Source: Paramacrobiotus metropolitanus
Lineage: Eukaryota > Tardigrada > Eutardigrada > Parachela > Macrobiotidae
Length of the DNA: 64,000 nt
Direction of reading: 5' to 3'
NCBI RefSeq assembly: GCF_019649055.1
Contig: NW_026570229.1
Location: 1,302,001-1,366,000 of the forward strand
The position numbers and the translations under genes were made by a program. Numbering within the stretch: the stretch's first letter is position 1; each line of letters starts with the position of its first letter. The notes beneath the pieces were generated by a model that searched no databases, was not told the DNA's origin, and saw only the letters and a list, made by a program, of their open reading frames with translations. This document shows, piece after piece, positions 23,125 through 35,490 of the stretch.

Positions 23125-26100
23125 CTACTTAAACGTGCTCGGCTCGTCGCCGGACTGACTAATCGCCGCGCGTAGTTCTTCGGGGCGGAAGACGCCCTTC
23201 TCGGTGATGATGCCGCCGGTGATGAGGGCGGCCGGGGTGACGTCGAAGGCCGGGTTCCAGCAGGTGACGCCGGCCGGGCTGATGGGCTGGCCGCGGATAC
23301 TGGTGATCTCCGCGGCGTCCCGCTCTTCTATGACGATCTCCCGTCCCGAGGGGATGGTCAGGTCGCAGGTGGTGATGGGGGCGGCGATGTAGAAGGGCAG
23401 GCGGTGGTGGGCCGCCAGCACCGCTAACATGTACGTACCTGTGAAACATGCCAATAAGAAACGAAAAACAGAAGGAATAAATAAAAAATTAACTACACAG
23501 GAGCAATAAATATGGAATAATTAAATATAAAAAACCAGTAAGAAATAAATCCATAAAATTTCTAAATAAATAACAAAATTACCAACTAGCCATAAGAATA
23601 AATTGTAAAAAAATAAACAAATAAAAAGGTTATTGAGGAAAAAGTAAAATGAAGTAAGTGGTTTTATTATTTTTTTACAAACTGTCTTGATTCATCTCAG
23701 TGAATAATTAACATACAAAAATAACTACAGCAATAAAAATAACTCCATTACGAAGTATGTAGTAATTACTCGCATGAATCGATTACAGTACGTAATAACC
23801 TATGAGTTCGTTAAAATTGACCGCTGTTTTCTATTTGAAAACCATGCCAACGCGTAACTCACCAATTTTATTGGCAGTATCGCCTGCAAAAATTAAACCA
23901 AATAATAACCAACAAACTGATATTAATTCAAAGCAGAAACGGACGTGGTTGTTTACCGTTAGCAGCGACCCGGTCGGCGCCGGTGACGACGCAGTCCACC
24001 TTGCCGGTGGCCATCAGCCAGCCAGATGCTGAATCACAGATGAGGGTGCTGGGGATGCGCTCCGTCACCAACTCGTAGGCCGTCAAACGCGAACCTGCCG
24101 ATGCCAGCATTTTGTTAACAAATTATCAAAGGATATAAGGATCTAAGGATATAATATATCAAAGAATATATAAGCAATATACCTATTTTCTTTTCATCAT
24201 AATTCTAAAGCGCAGTCTATTAAAAATTCAATACTAGTACAATCAATATTAATTTACTACTGGTAAATTTAAAGCTTAATTTAAATTTTTCAAATTAATT
24301 TCGTATCGTTTAATTTTAAACATAAATTATTTAAATTTAAATATAAATTTACCACTATTAAATAGCTATTTAGATCTTAGAAATTTACTAAAAATTTAAC
24401 TGGGCGTGCTAGACGACGGAAATATGCAGTACGAACTGGAAAAACTTTACTCAAAAATCTACATGCTACGAGTATTTCTCAAATTTGTGCGCTTTACAAA
24501 TCAAAATTCTTTAAACTGCTGCACAGACATTCTGAGATCTGACGTATCACGTTATCCGGAATCGAGCAAATTTTCTGATCCACTTCACTACGAATCTCCC
24601 GTAAACATACCAGCAATTCTACCATAGCAAGCTGGAGATGTCTGGTTTCTTCTTAATCTCTCTGTATTTATCCGAATAAACTTTCCAGAAATTTCGCGCA
24701 ATTAACGTACCGACTAGCGATCGCACTTACGGATGTGCTACCGTTTTTCTATCATTCGGAAGTCTTAATACCACCAAGTTAGCTTTATTTCTATTTATAA
24801 TACTCCTTCGTTCATAAAAAATTTTGGATATCGAAATTTTATTAATCATGCGGATTCATGCCCAAGGAAAAAAATTTTCATTTCCGCTGCTATTCTTCAC
24901 GATCAAATAAGAATGGCGTAACTGCCATTAAAACCACTTATGACTATCACTCACCTTGGCAATACGGTCGGGTTTCGTTGAAAAACACATGCTCGAGCTT
25001 GTTCATCTTCTGCAGGGACCGGACAACGCCTGCAGACACAATTTCACGGTTGGTACAAAAAATAAGAGAATCTCTGTAGTTTTTGAAAGGTATGTGACGA
25101 ATACTGTTAGACTGTCAAGCCGGTGAAAACCATAATAGTTTATGACACATCATACCAGTACGATCAGCTGATCACGTTCATACAATGCAGTAAAACTGTT
25201 AAAAACGATTTGACAGTCTATGGTATCAAAATGGTTTACATGCAATATAAAAAAATATTAGAAAAATTCTACAAAAAAAGTGAAAGAAAATATAAGACAA
25301 AAATTAAAATTAAAGTAATAAAGAAAGCACTAATTTCGAGAGTAATCATGTATCTAAACAGCACATGCAAATCTGCTCTCATAATTCAGGATAATTCAGC
25401 TCAAACGGAAACAGGAAAACTACCTTTCGAATATTATATTATATTCATAAATAAATTTACAATGGAAATTTTCGATAAAATATCGTTCTAAAAAGACCAG
25501 CCTGATAGCAGCAGAATTTCTCATGAGAATTTAATCAATATAAATTTATTATGAATTAATACTAAATTACTATATAATACAGAATAATAATAACAATTAA
25601 TTTAATTAACATCAATGCCAATATTTATTTAATTTAATCGATGTTAAATAATGGTTAGTTTACCCAGCGCCGTCCCGTAGCCGGCCGTGGCCAGGGAGCC
25701 GGTGTTGCAGTGCGTGAGGATATTCAGCCGCTGCTTCCCCGGACACCGGGCCAGCATATCGCGAGCGCCCCAATCGCCCATGGCCACGTTATCCGCGATA
25801 TCCTTCGCCAGCATCCCTTCCATTTCCGCGATCAACCTAATTAAAATCAATCTTTAACGAATCACACAAAAACCACTGCAAAATGTAAATACGTCGAAGT
25901 AAATCTTGAATGCGAGCCAAACGTACAAAAAAAGCGTAAGAAAAACTTTTTTAAACGTAATAAAGCATTTTTAAATACTTCTATTATAATTTTAATCCCG
26001 TTTCCCGGTTTCCGTGCCACAAAAAAGCAGTAAACATACAGCTGTTTTTCTGATATTTTAATTTATTTTTATTACAGCAACACAAGTCGTTTTTCTAAAT

Positions 26101-27208
26101 AATTTATTATCGTATAAAAACTTCATACAATTGTGTAGTAAAATTTATTAAAACATTCAAACTGGAGTTACGGCACTATACTAAAACTGCATACTAAAAA
26201 TTATAAAACAGAATTACATACTCAGTCCTGATAACTATCTCTTAACTGGTGCAAAAATTAAAAACCAGAATTCAAGCTATTTTCACAAAGAAAAAATTTT
26301 CCGAAAATGACGTTCCACTTGTTGCGTACCGTTCCTTAGCTTCATGTACGCGCCGCGCCACCTCCTCTTCACCGTAATTCCGCTGCTCGTTTTCCTTGGC
26401 GAAGGCATCAAACAATCCCTGCGCCATCCCTCCCACGTGGTCGGCGGCCGTCCGCATGTTGACGGCGGTGGGCCGGGACTCCACCAGATGCTGCAGACTG
26501 CGCACCACGTGCTCCAGCAGACGGCCCATGGTGGGGAAGTCATTCCCGTCCAGCTCCACCGCCAGACTCAGACAGCCCACGATGGCGATGGCCGGGGCGC
26601 CGCGCACCTGCGATCAACATATGGCAGAGTAAAATCAGCATACAAAAACGCGCAGGAACATGTTTCGGGTCTAATCCATAATTTAGTTGGCATGTTCGAC
26701 CATGTTTATGTTTCAACAAATAACAAATTCAACGTAAACTGGGCAGTCTACACGAAAACGCACTCCAACATGTCTCTAAGCGTTCTAACAGCCGTAAGAA
26801 CACATATTAACATGTTTGAACATGTTACAGATCTGATACATAAGTACTGCAGTTTACACACGAGCACTCGAACAGCAAGATCTCCACGAAAACACGCTCG
26901 AACGCGTTCAAAATAATTAAACGCGAAATCAGTGGGGTACCTCGTAAGCGGTAACTGGTAAGTACTGTATCTTATGCGAAGATGTCTGCATCAGAGTAGG
27001 AAATGATCTGTACCTGCATGGAACGGATGGCCTCGAAGGCATTCTGCACCGAGCGAATAGGTAGGTACTCGGTGACAGAAGGTAGAAGCAGCTGATTGAG
27101 GATGGAGAGCTGACGCTGCGCGCCGCGGTGCATCTCCACATCCCCATCGGTTATTGCAGCAGCGGGACGCGGGGATTTGAAGGTGTAACGGATGGCTTCC
27201 AGTGTCAT
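23125..27208 (-). CDS. MRI1: Methylthioribose-1-phosphate isomerase (MRI1/MtnA), complete, seven exons
   Basis: Converts 5-methylthioribose 1-phosphate to methylthioribulose 1-phosphate in the methionine salvage pathway (cytosolic; eIF2B-related fold). Exons: 27014-27208, 26330-26607, 25664-25836, 24955-25029, 23957-24094, 23863-23883, 23125-23438. All introns are GT-AG and the sum is 1194 nt, giving 397 residues. Family blocks in order: [58 protein letters not shown] (catalytic Cys), [40 protein letters not shown] (catalytic Asp), [20 protein letters not shown]. The start is fixed by the conserved MTLEAIRY. The sixth exon is a 21-nt microexon carrying DTANKI, without which the active-site loop would be broken. 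Compared with vertebrate MRI1 there is an insertion of about 20 residues after RYTF ([20 protein letters not shown]). Active-site residues are present, so the enzyme should work. Confidence 0.96.
26656..26890. repeat. Degenerate AACATGTT / CGAACA repeats in MRI1 intron 1
   Basis: The intron between the first two MRI1 exons repeats AACATGT- and GTTCGA-like words (GAACATGTTTC, GGCATGTTCGACCATGTTT, CCAACATGTCTC, TTAACATGTTTGAACATGTTA, GCTCGAACGCGTTC). No clean period is seen. It looks like a decayed tandem repeat. Confidence 0.45.
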
Positions 27209-27779
27209 TTTACAGCTACGAGTATCAAATGGACAACAAGGTGGTAAAATATGGAACAGAAGCAAACGCAGCTGATCGACTGCACGAAAACATTGCAGTG
27301 GTTTTTGCCAATCATCCAGAAGGCAAGCAAAGTGAGCGATATGCTATAGCTTCTGTACCCGCCCGCGGGTGATTATCACACCTGTCACAATAGGACAAGT
27401 GCTTCTTTAGTGCCATAAAAATTCCGGTTGTTTCCGGTTTATCAAAAAGGTACTTTTATTGGGCTGCGGTACGAGTACAGTAACTTTTATTAAAATTATT
27501 TACTGATTTATATTTATTTTAAATTTTATTCATGTCAGCAGTCTTTTCGCACTTGAGCAACCGTATAAATGTCATACGTCAGCAGTAACTACGACTCGAC
27601 AGTTTAAAAATGGCTGTAAATCGCTTGCAGCCGGTCACTAGCAATTGCTTATGTCTACGATATATTTATGGCATTACTGTCCTCCGCTGTATTATGTTGG
27701 TACAAGAAACAACCTCGGCAACGCCTCCGCGTTTCTTGTGGTACACGTTTGTTGTGGTATACCGCTTTATTTCATTTCG
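27209..27779. other. MRI1 upstream region
   Basis: Between the MRI1 start codon and a retroelement remnant; it should hold the MRI1 promoter. I see no obvious TATA box. GGTTGTTTCCGGTTT near 27426 is a short CCGG-containing repeat. No other gene is supported. Confidence 0.4.
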
Positions 27780-28046
27780 AATGATGGACTGGCGGATCGA
27801 TACATAGTGCAACCCTTGGCATTTGAAACTACGGGAACTTTCGGACCGCGCACAGAGAAATTTTTTAAGGAATTGTCCAGAAAGATTTGCGAATGTAGTG
27901 GTAATCCTCGGTCGGGAGAGTTTTTGTGTCAGAGAATCAGTACTGAGATACAACGTGGAAGTGCAGTGTCTGTCCTCGGAACATTTAGTGACATGAGAGA
28001 CCGCGAAGATGTTTTTTTAGCTTTTAGATTGGCTGATCGGGAATGA
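27780..28046 (+). mobile_element. Retroelement ORF 3' end, same family as 12204-13203
   Basis: A frame ending at 28046 carries the family's last 90 residues or so: GLADRYIVQPLAFETTGTFG, LCQRISTEIQRGSAVSVLGT and a stop shortly after. It aligns with AFETYGPLG and FFRQRISIQIQRGNA of the 12204-13203 copy. Only the extreme C-terminus remains, so it is a strongly 5'-truncated insertion on the plus strand. The start is approximate because similarity fades into unrelated sequence. Confidence 0.72.
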
Positions 28047-30360
28047 TTTGTACCCGATGTTGTTTTTCTTGGCAGCTTTGTTGTGGTCTTGTTTATATTG
28101 TAATTTCGAATGAATATTAATTTTATTACCCGGTTTCCACAACAGATTTGAAAATTTGTATTTCCGGTGCCATTAACAAAACAATTGGGCGCTGCCAACA
28201 TATAAGCAGCTAAACTGGTGCTCGAGCGGCTACGCATGCGTTAGCTGTGATGTTAATCGCAGGCCACTAGAGCCAACATTTTCAAAACTAGCCGCTGGCC
28301 TCTGACCGCCGTAGGGAACTTTAAGCAGCGCTCTGGGCGGTCGGCGGCCGTGCCGAAAATAATGTGGCTTTCTGACTGCTGCGGTTGGCACACCGCACAA
28401 TCCACGTGCTTGAATGCGTACTGTCGACGCAGAGGTTGCTGTGCACGCGGGTTTTCAGGCTTTGCAGTCAGTAAAGTGAGTAAACATTTTTGGCGTTTTC
28501 GTAAAATTTTAAAGTTTCTGTAGTTTCAGCGATTTCGCTTCTGACCCTGCAGAACTTATTAATATTAAAGCAGTTTTCACTTTTGCGGTAAATTTAATAA
28601 TACGGTTCGGCACCATGGGCAAAGTCGCTCTGAACTGCGGACAACTTGCAAACTTGAGCGACTTCGCTTGTTCTCCTGGCTTCTGGGCTGATGACGTTTA
28701 TGCCCGTTCTCGCGTTTCCTTTCCTGATTTGTCCTCCAAAAACCCCGCTACAACCTAGGGATAGCTGAAAAGCCATAGAGGAGAAGCAGTGGCATGCAGA
28801 ACGAGCCATGTCAACGGAAAGCGGAGTCGCATTCGCCACAGTAAGTCACCACAGTTCGAGTGATAGACTGCAAGTTACCGTTTGGCGTTTTGGTGTCCTC
28901 AGCTGAAGCACATGGGGTCAAAAGTCTTGCCCATAAGTTGTTTTATCATCTTTGCAGTTACTAAAGATGATTTCATTTATTTGACTTGCCACCAGTCGTT
29001 ATTGTATCCTGAACTTCGCGACGTATGGCGGACAGCAGGAATGAGCGAGACCGCATTGCGCAAGGTATGTGTTAAAGGTGGTTCAGCTAAAATCCCTGTA
29101 CTTGCTTGATACTGGCAAACATACTGCACAGTATTTTTTCGCAGCTCGCCGTATTTGGAATGCATGATTTTCTGTTCATTTACTTTTATCGTTAAATTCT
29201 TTTATTGTTTTTGGTGGTTCGTATTTTGGTTACTTAGTCATTTCGTTTCATATTCAATTTCTCAATGTATTAGGTTTACATAAATAAATTAATAAAAGCC
29301 GATTATATTATGAAACTTTAAATCTATGCTGACACAATTTTAACAGAGTCGGGTTTTTTCAGTGTATTTGAGCAGCTCGCGAACGGAGAGTTTTGGCTGG
29401 CCTGATGACAGCTGCCTTCAACGGCTGGAAGGATTAACACGTGAAATCCTACGCCAAGAAAGACAATATTTTAGGACAGATCTCGGGTAAAACGAAATCG
29501 TTTTTGGTAGAACTAAAGATCGACGCGTTTGATCTATTATTAATTGTGCGGTCGATGTTGTTTTTTGTTTTTCTCCAGCGATGTGATAATAGCTGTGTTT
29601 TAATTTACTGGTGTTGGCAATATTTTTCTAAGCGTTTGTTACAGCGGTGTATTTATTAACAAAACTGGTAAACTGTGACTGGATTTGCATTGACGTTCGC
29701 GTTAAACAACAGCGAAAGTATAGTTAGTTCGCACGCAGTCTTTACTGCACTAGCTCCCAACCACCACCTCAACAGCCGCTGCTTTGCACTGACCTAGCAT
29801 CCGAAGAATAGTTCTATCATACCTCGCTGATATTTATGTACGGCATGCACCGGTCTTGGGCAGTACTTTCCTATGCTGTGGTTGACAAAAAAATAGTGTT
29901 CCAATTTCTGATGGGGTTCTTACGCCGGCAGAAACGCTTTGTGCGGCCTGCGCCAGCACCACGCACAGATCAAGGTAGAAAGAAACAGGTGCTGTTGAGC
30001 TAGAAATCCGATCTTAAAAACGAGGGTTTTTAAAACCGGGTTAGTACTTCTATTTCTATAGCTAGGTATATCCATATTTCGTCGAAACACAACAGCGGTA
30101 TGACACATATTTAATCGTTATGAAAAAATCGTTATATAAAAATCAATTCATGGTTCTCTCAGCCTCGAAAGCATTCACTTTGGCTGTACAGATAAATTTT
30201 ATTTTATCATCCTATCCGAAAGCAAACTCGAAGTTTACTTGTCTATATTGTATTATGTCAATTTAAAATCACAGTGCGATAGCAGTGGACACTATTTCTA
30301 GTTCGATGACTCAGTCACTTCACAAGTTCTTTTCAGTACGGAGAGCGGTGGTGTGTGTCC
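28047..30360. other. Intergenic region without a supported gene
   Basis: Frames of 60-100 codons occur on both strands (28594-28839 minus, 28882-29109 plus, 29441-29659 plus). None has domain motifs, signal peptides or splice structure I can defend. Confidence 0.4.
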
Positions 30361-30365
30361 GGTCA

Positions 30366-30570
30366 GTAGTGGTAGCTGGATTACTTGCAGACCTAGCGGG
30401 CCCATCTACTCTAGCGAGTGACCGAGCTGCCACTGGACTGTCGTGGCAGCTCGGTCACTCGTTCGCCTACGGGCTCTGTGCACTGCCGAAAAGTACTAGT
30501 GGTAGCTCGGTCACTCGTTTATTCTGAGCGCTCTGTGTGCAGGACGGTGGTGGTAGCTTGGTCACTCGAG
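30366..30570. repeat. Perfect 17-bp-stem hairpin with dispersed GGTAGCTCGGTCACTCG copies
   Basis: GAGTGACCGAGCTGCCA (30416-30432) and its exact complement TGGCAGCTCGGTCACTC (30444-30460) flank an 11-nt loop; one more C-G pair extends the stem. The right-arm word recurs as GGTAGCTCGGTCACTCG at 30501 and GGTAGCTTGGTCACTCGAG at 30552, with a shorter GTGGTAGCTGG near 30369. The spacing is 50-57 bp. Confidence 0.85.
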
Positions 30571-31150
30571 CTCACTGATCGCTGCAGTGTACCTTTACGA
30601 GTGCTTTTAATCGCGAACGATTTTTCCATCATTTACTGCGAGCAGTCCTTTCTGTATTTCATTCGTACGTGTCGAAGTTTTATCTGTTTTAAGCTGAGTT
30701 TCTACTCGTTTGCACCCCTCTTGCGAGAAAAAAACACCACTGCGGACTCGTAAACAGTTCTATAGTGGACTCGTAAACAGTTCTATAGTGAGTGGAAATT
30801 CGCCTTACGAAATATGAGTTTATGTACGTACATAGTTTCGGATGGACATGCACCGTACGTTCATATTCGCCCTGGACTAGTCGCGGTGATTTACAGAAAA
30901 CTTGTTTCTTAATGAGAATTTTACATGAGAGTGCGATCAGGTTCACACTTTGCACTTGCTGGCGACTTTAAAAGGACTGTAATGAACGGTCAGCCGTTTG
31001 GAGGATGATTAAGATCAAAATTTGGTCATAATCATCGTCCATTTTTTATCCAGGTTAATAGTTTCTAGTTAGAACATAGTACACGTACTAAATTATTGAT
31101 TTTCCGCTCTAGGCAACCACAATTCGAAAATTTTTTCAAGGTCACCTTAA

Positions 31151-31202
31151 GATTTATCGTTCTACCGGCACCTTTATAAAGGTGCCGGTAGAACGGTAAA
31201 TC
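31151..31202. repeat. 52-bp near-perfect palindrome
   Basis: Two 26-nt arms meet without a loop at 31176/31177, centred on CACCTTTATAAAGGTG. The arms contain CTACCGGCACC and GGTGCCGGTAG, with one mismatched pair. It is followed at once by a smaller palindrome, CCGGTAATTACCGG. No flanking duplication is seen. Confidence 0.85.
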
Positions 31203-32748
31203 TGCCGGTAATTACCGGCATGTGTGGGAGCGGTTGGGACTTGGGAGCTGATCTTTTTTAACTCAAAATGCATGTGACACGGTTTCTAGCCGGCCGTACT
31301 GAATCGAATGGCGTTTTCATATTTTTCTATTTTCTCGAGTTTTTGACGGATCCAGAAGTTACGTGGTTGTTGTAATGTGGATCTTGTTCCTTGATATGCT
31401 GAAAAAAGTATTTGCTGTTAATTCACCTGCGTAATTGTGGTAGTCGTTCGCCCCGGGTTTAGTGCAGTTCTAACGTATACGACAATGCAAAAACATAAGA
31501 ATAACTTCTCTGATACAAATGAAATACTAAGCTAGTACTTTAGACACCGTTCTATCGAGCTGCTGAATTTATTTTGATATAAACAACACAGTAAGATAAA
31601 CAACATGCAAATCGTTAATGATAAAATTAAGTATAAACCATACTGCACTCATATTGAAACATTTGCGAAGACAAGTTCTTCTTCTAATTACAAATTGCTT
31701 CCTTGATTGACGTATTTCACCGAATTTGTAATTAAACAGAAAATGATAGATAGGGCCCATTGTTATCTATTTGTTTTGCTGTGCTGCCCACGAAAAACAT
31801 GTCGATGACCTTGTCAGCAATCGTTCAGCTTGTACCTAAGTGTAATACGCACAATATGTTTTTCTGTCAGTCTCCTTAATGGTGATCAATGCGTGTTGCA
31901 CAAAGTAATGCATGAGTATCAGTTAACAAAAATTAATATTTTCGTTCAGCTAGCTGGAAGGCAAAGTACACGCACATCAAATGCTGTATCTCCAATATGT
32001 ACTTACGTTCTACGGGCATTGTGGTGCAATATGCTGCCGGTGCAGACAGAATAAAAATAATTATGGTAAAAATGAAGAAGTGACGGTTTGGTATTCATCA
32101 TCGGATTTACCACGCTTACCATGAAAATTTAATTGTCCATTAATAAAAGAGTTAACATCAGCGTACGGCTACCGCCTTTGGTGTTTTGCCGGACAGGTTA
32201 TGACTTATGTGACTTTTCTCACGGATGCTCATCTATCAGATTGAAATTAATCGTTATTGTGGCACATCATCAAAGATGAATGAAATCCCGGAATATAATT
32301 TTATAATTTCTGTTGGAAGATGGTAGGCCTTTATGGAGCGTCAATATGTTTTGTGGCAAAACTTCGTGATGCCTTAAATTTATGTAGGTTGAAGTATTCC
32401 AGTTAAAACCTCACCCAAATACTTCACATTTCACCCTGTTAAATTTTGGATTACGGATAACCTTTGCCAGGCTTGTACGTTGATGTCTTTGTAACTGGTG
32501 ATGCACTGTAAAGCGGTCAGGCCGCTCCATGTGCAAAGTAACGTCGTGGATGCATAATCGCTAATGTTCACATAATTATAAGTACTTCTATAGATATACG
32601 CATCACAGCATAACCGTACCGTACAACGTTAAACAGTTCTTTATTTATTTCAGAAATTTGAACAGGCCCCCCGGAAAAGTAACAACATTGCATATATATA
32701 ATCACGGATTAGCAAGAACCGAAAAAAAACTACCCCAATTACTGCAAG
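31203..32748. other. Intergenic region upstream of the secreted-protein gene
   Basis: No gene is supported. The last 100 bases before 32749 include an AT-rich TATATATAATCACGG stretch (from about 32692) that could be part of the promoter. Confidence 0.4.
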
Positions 32749-34903
32749 ATGATGATGCTGTGGTGGTTGTTCTTCCTTTGTGTATTTCGATTTTCGGACG
32801 CAACCTATCGGTATTATAACGAACACCTCGCGTACGCTACGGTATATACTGCGTAAAAACTATCTTGATTTAAAAAAAATACTACTGTATTTATTACAAA
32901 TACTAACTAGTCCAGTTGGTTAAATTTTGAAGTTGACTAGCCTTAACAAAACAACCTGCAAACATGTAGCTATGTAAAAGTACTGAAATAAGAAAGTAAA
33001 AAATTAAAAAAAAGTAAAAATTGTAGCTACCTAAAAAGTAGCTGAATGGTAAAAGCAAACGAATAACTCCAGACTGCAATAGAGAAGATTAGGCCGATGT
33101 TACTAACAGGAAGTATCGCTATTAATTTTGTAAAATACTAGAACTAATGCTTCTGCAATCACTTATTTAATGCTGAAATTATATGAATGCAAAGCAAATC
33201 ACCGTTAATTTTCTTCCACGATTTAAGCAGCGCAATAATGCCTAATGGAATTTACAGGGTGATACGATCCTTTCTTTGTGGCATAACCATGGAGGTCCAC
33301 GGGTGCCCCATCGAAAGTGGAATATGGAATGTCTTGACGGTAAATTAGTACCTGATGTTGTAGAAGAATACCGTATTCTATATTCAGTATGCACAGTACA
33401 AACACATACAAGTGTGCAACCGTTTTTGCTTTTTACAGGAGAGGCAATGACTGGTGTGCAGTAAGTTAAATCGCTTCTGTTTTTGTTAAATTTGGAACTA
33501 AAGAACTAATGTTTATTTCTTTGTTTTACAGGGACTTCACCGACGATTTTGAGGTTAGCCAATACATTCGTATCATCATAGCCAACTTACGATCTCTTAT
33601 GTTAGTTTGCAGTCCTATTTCTGTAACGCTTTGAACGACAAAGGGGAAAGGTCATGCATCTTTCGTATTTGAAGAGACCATATAACTTACTGAGCGAATC
33701 TGATATGGAATGCGTGCGTAAATAAATTAAAAATGTGAGATTACGGCATCGCAAGCGCCCATATATTATTCGAACACTTATTAAAAACTGATCATATCCA
33801 TACTCTAAATGGCCGTTGTTCTTGGTAGCGACTGACCGCAGCATGGTGCAAATTCATGTTTCCCTACAAACCACCGTCTCACGGAGTGTATCCATACTAT
33901 CCCAAGTACAGTCCAAAAATGTTTATGCTTAACAGAGCCATTCAGCTGCTCATCCTATAGCTATACATGAAGATTCGCGATATATTTGTTAGTTCAAAAA
34001 AGTGAGACATGCTAGACAAAGTCTGCTAGACAGATTTTTGAATAGTATTCCAGAGATCCGCATATAAGTTTGTTTTGTAGCTGCGTTGTACGAAATTTCA
34101 CCAACGAATACTTTTGCTTCCATACCAATGATGCATCGAGGTCAATCAACACATTTGTGACAGGTAGATAATCAAAATTAAGCCCATGAAGAAACCGTAC
34201 TTCTTTAATGTTTTAAGTACTTTTTTTTGTTTCCAGCACTCTGGGATAATGAATTCAATTTCTATGTTCATCGTCCAGGTGGATTTGGTTTAACAACCGG
34301 GGACGATTTGCAGCCATACAAGTGCTGTAAAACTCCGAAAGGCTACTATATCGACTATTTATCGTGCCGTAAATTATTTTCTATCTACTTCACCATGGTA
34401 TGTTGCGAGTAATACATATTAGTTACTTTTGCAGACTATATTGACAGCCATGATCCATACCGGGAATTCTACGATAGTCTGTCGAATTTCATCATGCTAT
34501 GCCCGTAAGTGAACCCATACAATGCATTACTGTAACAGGCAATGGTCTTCACAAGTATTTCACAACATCAACTTCACCATGGTCAGTTATGCGTAGCTGC
34601 ACTATAAATTATGGTACCATCTCGCTGTTACGGAATTAATCCGACCTTTTGTTTCCGACACCTCTCGATTTCTTAATAAAAATTGCAGTGAGTTCGCAAC
34701 CGGTGTAAGAAAGCATACAGTAAATAAAGAAGCGTATATGTATATCTACAAAATAAATTACCTTGAAATATATGAATTACGTTTTAGAACTGGATACGTC
34801 ATGACCGGAATATCGAAAAAACTAACGCCATTCGAACAAGAATATCATGTGGAATGGATACAATGTTGCCGGGTAAATCAATCGAAAATTTAAATCTACG
34901 ATT

Positions 34904-34964
<61 letters not shown>

Positions 34965-35490
34965 TATATATATACATATATATTACAAATATAGTGAATA
35001 ATAAAAAATCCGTATTTGCAATTGATTGAGAAAGGTCAAAGAATACTACATTCGCTTCGCTGCCACATCCATCGTATCGTATATGGATAATGGAAAAATG
35101 GAAACAGATTAAAACTGAACTAATGGTGGTGGTACATGTATTATTTAATAATTATAAGCTGTGTCATTTAAACAAATTTGCTGTACCTTACTTACACTGA
35201 TCAACGCTTTTCTACAGGTAGGTTATGGTGCCGCAGTAGCCCTTCCGCCGCCGGTGTACTCTGTTAACGGGAAGAAGGCTTTTTACGCCAACAGCTATGC
35301 TGAAGCCCCACGGGTTCCAGAGGGCTACATATTTCAGTATAAAACGGGAAGAAGCTACACTGAATTAGAATCTATCGGCAACTATTCGACTAACCCGCGC
35401 GAGTCGGCTAAGGATAATGAGTGGCATAGCTTTCGCTATACCGATAAGCCAATTCCAAAGGATTCGTTCAATCAAAAATATGTAATGTAG
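32749..35490 (+). CDS. Secreted protein with paired Cys-Cys motifs, seven exons, family not recognised
   Basis: Exons: 32749-32841, 33258-33460, 33532-33569, 34237-34368, 34435-34504, 34788-34872, 35218-35490. All introns are GT-AG and the phases agree throughout (894 nt, 297 residues). The N-terminus MMMLWWLFFLCVFRFSDA is a signal peptide. The mature protein has MECLDGKLV, ILYSVC, FYVHRPGGFGLTTGDDLQPY followed by KCCKTPKGYYIDYLSC, then MLCPTGYVMTGISKK ending in EWIQCCR. The CC...C and C..GYVMTGI...W.QCCR pattern resembles extracellular Cys-rich modules such as dermatopontin, but I would not assign it. The last exon codes for a Tyr/Pro/Ser-rich tail without cysteine. The third donor (33570) was chosen because the nearer GTTAGC at 33554 would break the frame; this is the least certain junction. 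Confidence 0.7.
34907..34985. repeat. (TA)n microsatellite
   Basis: A long run of TA dinucleotides with one AAAA interruption, inside the last intron of the secreted-protein gene. Confidence 0.95.

Noticed and set aside
26656-26850. p53-type decamers (GAACATGTTT) in the MRI1 intron
   Set aside because: They belong to a degenerate repeat of AACATGT words; spacing is irregular, so a regulatory reading is not supported.
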